A stretch of DNA of 64,000 bases, from the NCBI GenBank assembly GCA_049194865.1, contig JBLZWL010000009.1, positions 62,001 through 126,000 on the forward strand. The letters are read 5' to 3'. A program made the translations under genes and the position numbers. Below the pieces are notes generated by a model, which saw nothing but the letters and a program-made list of their open reading frames with translations, was not told where the DNA came from and did not search any database. The stretch comes from Myxococcus terminator_A (GTDB taxonomy: Bacteria > Myxococcota > Myxococcia > Myxococcales > Myxococcaceae). The first letter of the stretch is position 1. Each line of letters opens with the position of its first letter. This document shows positions 45,526 through 54,300 of this stretch, in pieces.

Positions 45526-46189
45526 CCTTGCTGCGGAAGCCCAGGTCCCCACCGGCGGGCTTGGAGTCCACGTCCTGTGACTGCTGCACTGCCGCCAGCT
45601 CGAACGCGCTCTTGGTCGGACCCGCTTCCTTCGCCTTCACCTCCGCTAGCAGCTTCACCATCGTCGCCCGCGTCTGCGTGCGCTTCGCGGCGTCGGCCTG
45701 CGGCGCCTCCAGGAAGATGTGGTGGACCCGGACGCGCTCGGGCCTCACGAACTCCGCGGGGTGCTCATCATAGTACTTGCGCAGCTCCGCCTCGGTGAGC
45801 GTGCCGGCGCCGGCCTCCTGCTGCTTGCGCAGCAGCTTCCGCACCATCACCTTCTCCAACGTCGCCTGAATCTCGGGGTCCTTCTCCAATCCCTGCTTCC
45901 GAGCCTCCTGCACCACCAGCTCGAAGCGGATGAGGTTGTCCAAGAACTCCTTCTTCTTCTCCAACGTGGCGTAGCGGCTGCGCACGAACAGCGGCTGCTC
46001 GTCCAACTTCGCCTTCACCTCCTGGGTCGTCAGACTGCGGTCATTGATGACCGCGATGACGGGGGTTGAGTCCTTGGGCCCAGCCTCCGCTGGAAGCGGA
46101 CTCCCACCGTTACAGGCGGACAAGGCGAGGGCGACGACGGCTGAGAGGACTCGGGTGCGGACGGAGGGCGTGTGCCTGGGTGGAATCAA
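45525..46189 (-). pseudogene. Parvulin-type (PpiC/SurA-like) lipoprotein, truncated by an IS remnant
   Basis: A TTG at 46189 with GGTGAAG upstream gives a signal peptide ending VVALALSAC. A SurA-like N-terminal part follows (VIAVINDRSLTTQEVKAKL, LIRFELVVQEARKQG, RKLLRKQQEAG), then the start of the PpiC rotamase domain (RVRVHHIFLEAP, AAVQQSQDVDSKPAGGDLGF). At about 45525 the frame runs into the IS701 remnant, so the second half of the rotamase domain is lost. The intact protein would be a periplasmic peptidyl-prolyl isomerase. Divergent from the peroxidase operon. Confidence 0.8.
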
Positions 46190-46388
46190 CCGCGGAGCTT
46201 CACCTGGGGTGTGAACCCGCAGCGCTTTCGAGTGGCGGCGGCGGACACCGCGTGAAACGACAACCAAAAAAGTGGGCCTGTCTCGTATCTCCAACATGGT
46301 GCAAGGCGCGAATCCCTTGGTTCCTCGGACCAGGCTCGATGGGCAGCAGGGAAATTGTCCTCAAGGAACGATACGGAAGGGTCGCGCC

Positions 46389-47600
46389 GTGCTGGTCGCG
46401 TGGGTGCTCTGCTGCGCCTGCACGAAGCCCGCGCCGGAGACTCCGACGGGGGATGCGGTCGCCGGTGAGGGCCGGGTGGTCGGCCGCTTCGACGGAGGAG
46501 TCATCACCCAGGCGGAGCTGATCGAGGAATCCTCTCGCTTACGCCTCAAGGCGGGCGAGGCCTTGGAGGATGTCCTGGTGGAGCGCTCGCTGCTCGCCGA
46601 AGAGGCACGCCGCGCGGGCCTTCACGAGGACGCGACGGTCCAGGCCTGGTTGAGGACCGCCGAGCGAGAGGTCCTGGCTTCATTGGGGGAGGCTCTGTTC
46701 TTCGACACGTCGCTGAGTGCGGATGGCGCGGTGGCATGCGCGACGTGCCATCGTCCTGATGCCGCTTTCACAGACGGTCGAGCTGTTTCGCGCGGAGCAT
46801 TTGGCCGTCAGGGAACCCGGAATGCTCCCAGTCTGATGGGCCTCACGCAGACCCGGGAGTTCTTCTGGGATGGGCGGAGGACCTCCCTGGAAGCACTCGT
46901 CATGGATCCGCTCACCACCGCGGAGGAGCATGGGCTGGCTGGAGAAAGTGCGGTCCTGGCATTGGTGCAGGCTCGTCATGCGGAGGGCTTCGCGCGTGTC
47001 TTTCCTGACGAGGGCGTGACCCAAGCGACCGTGGCGAAAGCCCTCGTCGCGTACCTCCGCCAGCTGGTTCCGGCTCCAGCTCCATTTGACCGCTTCCAGG
47101 CGGGGGACGCACAGGCGCTCCTCCCGGAGCAGCGCCGGGGGTTCGCGCTCTTCGTGGGGCGCGCGGGGTGTGCGCGCTGCCACCGTTTGGAGGAGGGCGC
47201 CTTCACGGACGGGGCATACCATCCCGGTGAAGTCCCCCTCGCGCTCGTTCCGCGTCAGCCGGATGCCGCCCGGAACATGTTGGGATGGGATCCAGAGGCG
47301 CGCCGCGCCGCGATTCCAGCTCGCGCGGATGTGGCGGCGTTGGGTCGTTACGCCGTCAGCCTTCGGGCGGCCGACCTGGGCCGTTTCCGCACGCCTTCCC
47401 TTCGCAACGTGGCCAGGACGGCCCCCTACATGCACGACGGGAGCGTTCCCACGCTGGCCCAAGCTGTTGAACGCGAGCTGTACTACCGAACGAGCGAAGG
47501 GCTTCAGGTCGGGGACCTGACGCCTGCGGACCGCTCCAGCCTCGTGGCATTCCTTCAGGCGCTGACGAGTCCCCAGGTACCAACACAGACAGCCCCGTGA
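46389..47600 (+). CDS. Di-haem cytochrome c peroxidase lipoprotein with SurA-like N-terminus
   Basis: A CcpA/MauG-family protein of 403 residues from a GTG at 46389 (AAGGG eight bases upstream). A short lipoprotein signal (LVAWVLCCAC) is followed by about 75 residues alike to the N-terminal helices of parvulin chaperones (VVGRFDGGVITQAELIEESS, LLAEEARRAGLHEDATVQAW), then the peroxidase part: LGEALFFDTSLS, haem motif CATCH with HRPDAAFTDGR, QGTRNAPSLMG, second haem motif CARCH, and FRTPSLRNVARTAPYMHDGS with the distal Met/His region. Such enzymes reduce peroxide or oxidise protein side chains. It heads an operon with two giant surface proteins. Confidence 0.88.
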   Translation: MLVAWVLCCACTKPAPETPTGDAVAGEGRVVGRFDGGVITQAELIEESSRLRLKAGEALEDVLVERSLLAEEARRAGLHEDATVQAWLRTAEREVLASLGEALFFDTSLSADGAVACATCHRPDAAFTDGRAVSRGAFGRQGTRNAPSLMGLTQTREFFWDGRRTSLEALVMDPLTTAEEHGLAGESAVLALVQARHAEGFARVFPDEGVTQATVAKALVAYLRQLVPAPAPFDRFQAGDAQALLPEQRRGFALFVGRAGCARCHRLEEGAFTDGAYHPGEVPLALVPRQPDAARNMLGWDPEARRAAIPARADVAALGRYAVSLRAADLGRFRTPSLRNVARTAPYMHDGSVPTLAQAVERELYYRTSEGLQVGDLTPADRSSLVAFLQALTSPQVPTQTAP

Positions 47601-47642
47601 CGCTGTCCGCCCGCTGATCCCATTTCCATCCAGGAGTCTTTC

Positions 47643-50600
47643 TTGAAACGCCCCTTTGGGGAGCGCGGTCTCCTCGCGCTCTGGTGTGCCCTTTTGTTGT
47701 CCGCGTGTGGTGGTTCCCCCGTGTCCTCTCCTGAACTGGCGACCCAGCCCAGCGGGCTGGGGGATGCGGGACCGCCCATCAACTATGCCTATGACGAGTC
47801 CCGGCGGCTTGTCGGTGTCTACGACGGCACGGGTGCCAGCGCCCAGTATGTCTATGACAAAGGTGGAAACCTCCTCGAAATCAAACGGCTGACGGCCACG
47901 GGCCTGGGGCTCTTCGACTTCTCGCCCAACACCGGCGCGCCGGGCTCGGAGGTGATCCTGACGGGGACGGGATTCAGCACGACCCCCGCTAGCAATTCGG
48001 TGTTATTCCATGGCGTGGCCGCGGTCGTGACAGCGGCGAGCGCTCAGCGGTTGGTGGTGACGGTCCCCGCGAGCGCGACGACAGGCCCGGTGAGCGTGAC
48101 GGTCGGCGGTGTGACCGCCACCAGCCACGAGGACTTCGAAGTGGCGGCCCAGGGAAGTGGTCCCACCCTCACCGGGTTTTCTCCAGTGGGTGGCCCCGTG
48201 GGGACGACGGTGACGATCACGGGCACGAACTTCAATCCCGACCGCCTCTTCGACCGGGTCTTCATCGGAGGCATCCAGGCCTCCATCGTTTCCGCCACGG
48301 CCACGCAGCTCGTCGTGAAGGTCGCCGCGCAGGGCGCCACGGGACGGGTGCGCGTTACCACTCCCGCAGGGCATGTGACGAGCACCACGGACTTCCTGGT
48401 GGTGCCGACAGTGGATGTCCCGGGCGGGATGGATACCGTGCTTCAACCCGAAGTGGGGGGAGCGCCGGTCAGCATCGTGCTGCCGGATGCGACGAGAAAG
48501 GCCGTGCTGACGTTCCCGGTCCAGCGCGGGGAACAAGTGAGCATCGTGGCGTCCTCGGTGGTGTTGGGGGGGATCTACCAGGTGGACTTGCGGATCGAGA
48601 ACCAGCAGGGCTCGATTGTAGAGGCCTTCGTCGTGACGGCCGCGGGAGGCGTCTTCGACGCTCCGATCGCGCCGAGGGATGCCATCTACACGGCGGTGTT
48701 GAGGCTCACGGGAACCACGACGGGCTTCAGCGCGACGGTTGCCCTGGTCCGCGCCGTGCGTGGCGTGCTCGAGAAGGACGGCGCGCCGACGACCTTCGTC
48801 ACCCAGGTAGGGCAGAACGGCAACCATGCCTTCGTGGGAGGAGTCGGTGAGCGCCTGGGATTGGGGGTGACGAGCATCACCACCACACCTGTTGGCCAGG
48901 CCGTCACCCTGACCGTGTTCAGGCCCGGAGGGGAACTCCTCACTTGCAACAACATCAGTGCCCCGAACAATTGCGACCTGCCCCCGTTGCCCATGGCGGG
49001 GACGTACACGGTGTCCGTCAATCCTCCGGGGACCGTGACGACGTCCATGGGGCTTTTGCTGTCACGCACGGTGGAGGGCAGCCTCACGGTGGATGGGAGC
49101 GCGGCCACCTTCAGCACCCCGCGGGTGGGCCAGGACGGCTTCTACACGTTCACGGCCAGCGCCAATGCCAACCTGAACCTGGTCCTCACGGGCGTTACCT
49201 TCGCCAGCGGCACCCAGGTGCGGGTGCTGAAAGCGGATGGCTCGGAGCTGGCCAGCCTGACCACCGACTCCTCCGCGGGCTATGCGTTGGACTTCGCCGC
49301 ACCCGCGACTGGCACGTACGGCATCGCTGTGGACCCGTACCTGGCCAGCACCGGGCAGATGACCCTCCAACTGGTGGGAGAGGCCACCGGGAGCGCGGGG
49401 AGCATTGACGGCACGGTCACCCCCGTGAGCCTGGGGGCAGGACAGAACGGTCGCTACACCTTCAGCGGTACGGCCGGGGATCGCCTGGGCCTGGGCATCA
49501 CTGGTCTCAGCACGGTGCCCTCCGGAGGGAATGTCGCTATCTCCGTCCGCACCCCCGATGGCAGCTCGCTCGTCAGCTGCGGCAACCTCAACACCCCGGA
49601 CAACTGCGACCTGCCAGTGCTGCCGGTGACGGGGACGTATGCCATCACGGTCAACCCCGCGGGGGTCGCGACGGCATCCATGGGGCTTTTGCTGTCGCGC
49701 ACGGTGGAGGGCAGCCTCACGGTGGACGGGAGCGCGGCCACCTTCAGCACCACCCGGGTGGGCCAGGACGGCTTCTACACGTTCACGGCCAGCGCCAATG
49801 CCAACCTGAACCTGGTCCTCACGGGTATTACCCTGGCCCCCAGCACACAGCTGCGGGTGCTGAAGCCGGATGGCTCGCAGCTGGCCAGTCTGACCACCAG
49901 CTCTCCCACAGGCTATGCGGTGGACTTCACCGCACCCACGACGGGCACGTACAGCATCACCGTGGACCCATACCGGGCCAGCACCGGGCAGATGACCCTC
50001 AAGTTGGTGGGAGAGGCCACCGGGAGTGCGGGGAGCATTGACGGCACGCTCACCACCGTGAGCCTGGGGGCAGGACAGAACGGTCGCTTCGCCTTCAGCG
50101 GCACGACCGGAGATCGCTTGGGACTGGGCATCCCGAGCTTCAGCACGGTGCCCTCTGGAGAGAGTGTCGCCATCTCCGTCCTCAAACCCGACGGCAGCTC
50201 GCTCGTCAGCTGCAGCAGCATCAGCACCTCGGACAACTGCGACCTGCCGGTGCTGCCGGTGACAGGGACGTATGCCATCACGGTCAACCCCGCGGGGGTC
50301 GCGACGGCATCCATGGGGCTTTTGCTGTCGCGCACGGTGGAGGGCAGCCTCACGGTGGACGGGAGCGCGGCCACCTTCAGCACCACCCGGGTGGGCCAGG
50401 ACGGCTTCTACACGTTCACGGCCAGCGCCAATGCCAACCTGAACCTGGTCCTCACGGGTATTACCCTGGCACCCAGCACACAGCTGCGGGTGCTGAAGCC
50501 GGATGGCTCGCAGCTGGCCAGTATGACCACCGGCTCCACCGCGGGCCACACGTTGGACTTCACCACACCCACGGCCGGCACGTACGGCATCGCTGTGGAC

Positions 50601-51323
50601 CCATACCGGGCCAGCACCGGGCAGATGACCCTCCAACTGGTGACCGAGGCCTCTGGGAGCGCGGGGAGCATTGACGGCACGCTCACCACCGTGAGCCTGG
50701 GGGCAGGGCAGAACGGCCGCTACACCTTCAGCGGTACGACCGGAGATCGCCTGGGCCTGGGCATCACGAGCTTCAGCACGGTGCCCTCCGGAGGGAGTGC
50801 CTTCATCTCCATCTTCAAACCTGACGGCACCCTCTTCCAGGGCTGTGGCAGCCACGGCGCTCCCGACAACTGCGACCCGCCGGTGCTGCCGGTGACGGGG
50901 ACGTATGTCATCACCGTCAACCCCGCGGGGACCGCGACGGCATCCGTGGGGCTGCTGTTGTCTCGCACGGTGGAGAGTAGCCTCACGGTGGATGGGAGCG
51001 CGACCACCTTCAGCACCACCCGGGTGGGCCAGGACGGCTTCTACACGTTCACGGCCAGCGCCAATGCCAACCTGAGCCTGGTGCTCACGTCGGCGACGTT
51101 CACAAGCGGCGTGGCAGTGAGCGTCAAGCGTCCCGATGGCTCTCATGCTGTTGGCAGGAATGCCTTCCCCAGCACGACCTACTCGGAGAATTTCACCGCC
51201 TCCACGGCAGGCACGTACAGCATCGTCGTGGACCCGACCTACGCCGACACCGGCCAGATCTCCGTTCGCGTGAAGACCCAGGGCGCTCCCTTCGCGCCGG
51301 CTCGCGTGGGGGTGACGCCATGA
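47643..51323 (+). CDS. 1226-residue lipoprotein with YD, IPT/TIG and long tandem repeats
   Basis: The start is a TTG with AGGAG eight bases upstream; lipobox LSAC in MKRPFGERGLLALWCALLLSAC. Two YD-type (RHS) motifs near residues 45-85 (YAYDESRRLVGVYDG, YVYDKGGNLLEIKR) are followed by two IPT/TIG domains (SPNTGAPGSEVILTGTGFS and SPVGGPVGTTVTITGTNFN) and then long beta-rich repeats of 211 residues, each holding VEGSLTVDGSAATFS, RVGQDGFYTFTASANANLNL and GDRLGLGI. The repeats resemble pre-peptidase C-type domains. It overlaps the RHS gene by four bases (ATGA), so the two are made together and may form one surface complex. Confidence 0.85.
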   Translation: MKRPFGERGLLALWCALLLSACGGSPVSSPELATQPSGLGDAGPPINYAYDESRRLVGVYDGTGASAQYVYDKGGNLLEIKRLTATGLGLFDFSPNTGAPGSEVILTGTGFSTTPASNSVLFHGVAAVVTAASAQRLVVTVPASATTGPVSVTVGGVTATSHEDFEVAAQGSGPTLTGFSPVGGPVGTTVTITGTNFNPDRLFDRVFIGGIQASIVSATATQLVVKVAAQGATGRVRVTTPAGHVTSTTDFLVVPTVDVPGGMDTVLQPEVGGAPVSIVLPDATRKAVLTFPVQRGEQVSIVASSVVLGGIYQVDLRIENQQGSIVEAFVVTAAGGVFDAPIAPRDAIYTAVLRLTGTTTGFSATVALVRAVRGVLEKDGAPTTFVTQVGQNGNHAFVGGVGERLGLGVTSITTTPVGQAVTLTVFRPGGELLTCNNISAPNNCDLPPLPMAGTYTVSVNPPGTVTTSMGLLLSRTVEGSLTVDGSAATFSTPRVGQDGFYTFTASANANLNLVLTGVTFASGTQVRVLKADGSELASLTTDSSAGYALDFAAPATGTYGIAVDPYLASTGQMTLQLVGEATGSAGSIDGTVTPVSLGAGQNGRYTFSGTAGDRLGLGITGLSTVPSGGNVAISVRTPDGSSLVSCGNLNTPDNCDLPVLPVTGTYAITVNPAGVATASMGLLLSRTVEGSLTVDGSAATFSTTRVGQDGFYTFTASANANLNLVLTGITLAPSTQLRVLKPDGSQLASLTTSSPTGYAVDFTAPTTGTYSITVDPYRASTGQMTLKLVGEATGSAGSIDGTLTTVSLGAGQNGRFAFSGTTGDRLGLGIPSFSTVPSGESVAISVLKPDGSSLVSCSSISTSDNCDLPVLPVTGTYAITVNPAGVATASMGLLLSRTVEGSLTVDGSAATFSTTRVGQDGFYTFTASANANLNLVLTGITLAPSTQLRVLKPDGSQLASMTTGSTAGHTLDFTTPTAGTYGIAVDPYRASTGQMTLQLVTEASGSAGSIDGTLTTVSLGAGQNGRYTFSGTTGDRLGLGITSFSTVPSGGSAFISIFKPDGTLFQGCGSHGAPDNCDPPVLPVTGTYVITVNPAGTATASVGLLLSRTVESSLTVDGSATTFSTTRVGQDGFYTFTASANANLSLVLTSATFTSGVAVSVKRPDGSHAVGRNAFPSTTYSENFTASTAGTYSIVVDPTYADTGQISVRVKTQGAPFAPARVGVTP
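49047..51319 (+). repeat. Tandem 633-bp coding repeats
   Basis: Unit starts are at 49047, 49680, 50313 and 50946 (last one partial), each opening with a codon for Met or Val and GGGCT. The period is exactly 633 bases (211 codons). Units 2 and 3 are near identical over long runs, while the one before 49047 is diverged. Such long direct repeats invite copy-number change by recombination. Confidence 0.9.
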
Positions 51324-54300
51324 CCTCCAAGACTCTCTTGTCCTTTCACGGAAAAAACATGCCTCACGCCAGACGTATCCTTGCGACCGCCTGCCTCGTG
51401 CTGCTGGGGGTGCTTTCAGGCTGCACGGAGGAGATTCCCTTCGCGCAGGTTCCAGACGAGGTCGTTCAACAGCTCACCGCGGAGCGGCCCCATGCAAGGG
51501 GCGGGCGGAGCGCGACCCGTTTGTCGGACGGACGCTGGTTGCTGCTGGGGGGCGAAACCGCGTCCTCCGCGGCGTCCCTCCAGCTTGAGCCCGGGCGCGT
51601 CGAGCCGCTGTCCCGGAGCCTGGTCTGGGCGCGGTCGGGTCAGACGGCGACCATGGTCCCAGGAGGCCGGGTCCTGGTGGTGGGCGGCCGAGATGCCACG
51701 GGACGGCTCGTCGAGGCGGCCGAGTGGTTCTCCGCGGATGAAGCAGGCTTCGTGAGCGCGGCGGAGGTCCACCCGTCGCCGCGGGCGCGGCACTCCGCCA
51801 CGGTGTTGACGGATGGCCGGGTGCTCTTCGCGGGCGGAGAGACGGCGGATGCGCGGACCAGTGACACGGCGGAGGTGCTGGATACGCGCACGCTCCAGGT
51901 GAAGCGCCTGTCCTCGCGCATGCAGGTGGCCCGCGCCGGTCACACGGCCGTGTTGCTTCCGGACGGTCGCGTGTTGCTGGCGGGGGGCGACGCGCCCAGG
52001 GCGGTCCCCACCGCCGAAATCTTCGATCCGGTGCGCGACGAGTTCGTCCGGGTGGATGTCTCCGAGCGCGAACGGCTGCCAGCGCCGGATGCCGCGCTGG
52101 CGATGACGGGCTCACTGCCCAAGGACAAGGACCCCGCGGTGCCGGGGCAGGTCCTGCTGGCGGTGCGGCTGAGCCACCCCGTGGTGCAGGACGACAAGGC
52201 CTCCATCTCTCTGGTGGGGCCCGTGGGCGAGGTCGCGGGGGAGCACACCTTCGCGGAAGACGGACGGCTGCTCTTCTTCCGTCCTGCGCAGGCGCTGCTG
52301 CCGGCCACGGCCTACACGCTCTACGTCCAGGGGTTGCGGGACGCGAAGCACCGCGAGTTGCCGCTCACCACGGTGGCGTTCACCACCGCGACGGTGGCGG
52401 CGGGTGAAGGCCGTCCGGACACCCGGCTTCCGCGGCCGCAGCTGGGGCGTCCCAGGGCCACGGCGCAGCCGGTGGCGTCCCTGCGGCCCCTGGAGAAGCG
52501 GGGCGCGGATGGCCGCTACGATTGGCGCGCGCCGGAGCGGCCCCTCTTCGATGACGGGGAGACCTGGTTGCCGGGCCAGGAGAACCTCACGGGCCACTGG
52601 CGCTCGCGGGAGCCCCAGGTGACGCCGGTGGAGCTGCTCCAGGCTGCCCCCGGGGTCACCGCCCTCTCCGGACGGGTGCTGCGCCTCAATGGCAAGCCTC
52701 TGGCGGGTGTGCGGATCGTGGTGCGTGGCGTGGCCACGATGACGGATGCCCAGGGCCGCTTCCTCGTGGAGGGGCTCAAGCCCGGTGGCCAGACGTTGGA
52801 GGTCAATGGCCAGACGGCCAACCGTGGCGCGGTCCGCTACGGCCTGTTCTTCATGCACGTCGAAATCAAGGAGGGCATCACCAACCCCCTGGGCCACACG
52901 GTGTGGATGACTCGGCTGGATCCCCAGGGAACGGTCTCCATCCCGAGCCCCACGACGGAAGAGGTCGCGGTGACGACCCCCGCCATCCCCGGCTTGGAGC
53001 TGCGGCTGCCTCCCGGGACGGTGGTCCGCGACCGTGCAGGCAACCTGCTCACGGAGATCAACATCACGCCGCTGCCCATCAACCAGGCTCCGTTCCCGCT
53101 CCCCAACCTGGAGATGCCGCTGTACTTCACGCTCCAGCCGGGCGACGCGCGCTTCGAGGGGCTGTCTCCGGGCTTCAGCGGCGCGAAGCTGTACTACGCC
53201 AACTACCGGGGCGAGCTGCCCGGGGCGAAGGCCAACTTCTGGAGCTATGACGCCAACGCCAGCGGCTGGTTCGCCTATGGCCTGGGCAGCGTCAGCGCGG
53301 ATGGCCGCCAGGTGATTCCCGAGGATGGCGTGGCCCTCTATGGCTTCGTCGGCGCGGGCTACAGCAACCCGGATGCGCCCCCTCCGCAGGTGGGTGGCGG
53401 CTGCAACAGTAAGTGCTGCGGCAATGGCGGGGGCTCGGGTGGGAATTGCTCGGGTGGATCCGCCGGCAGTCCGGGAAGTTCCACCGGCGGCGACCCGGTC
53501 CAGCTCGCCTCCGGCCAGTTCATCACCCACGAGGTGGACCTCGTCGTCGCGGACCTCATGCCTCTCCGGGTGGAGCGCACCTACCGCTCGTTGGATCTGA
53601 CGCGCCGGCAGTTCGGCGTCGGCATGGTCAGCAACTACGAATACTTCCTCTGGCGGTCGACGCTCGACTTCACGGAGTACGAGCTGGTCAGTCCGGACGG
53701 AACCCGCATCCGGTATGAGCGGATCTCTCCCGGGATGGATGACACGACAGCCGTCTTCCAGACGACGTACCCGGGCCCCTTGGCCGGTTCACGCATCCTT
53801 CACAATAAGGAGTACCTGGGATGGGACCTGATCTTCCGGGACGGGAGCCGCTGGACGTTCAACCATGCCCACCGGTTGGCCCGGCTGGCGGACCGCTTTG
53901 GCAATGCGGTGACCGTCACCCGTGAGTCTGGGAATTCAGGTCCCATTGTCCGGCTGGATGGTCCTTCTGGACGCTGGGTGGAGTTCACCATCGGCACCAG
54001 TCTCCACAACGATGGTCTGGCCACCCAGGCCAAGGACCACACGGGACGGACCGTCACGTACACGTACGACACCCAGGGCAGGCTGACCCAGGTGACGGAC
54101 GCCGCGGGCAAGTCCCGCCAGTTCACGTACAACTCCTCCAACTACATCGAGACGGTGGTGGACGAGGAGAACCGGCTCGTCGTCGAGAATGAGTACGGAG
54201 CGATGGGCCGGGTGTCCAAGCAGACGCTCGCGGATGGGAGCACCTACGAGTTCACCTACCAGTTGGGGCTCGTCGAGCAGTGCCTGCCGCAAGGCGGCTG

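Noticed and set aside
49062..51146. Minus-strand 694-codon frame over the tandem repeats
   Set aside because: It repeats with the same 633-base period as the real gene on the other strand and lacks start signals; an antisense effect of the repeats.
49047..51319. CRISPR-like array because of regular repeats
   Set aside because: Units are 633 bases, in frame within one gene, and have no short repeat/variable spacer structure. No CRISPR array was seen anywhere in the window.
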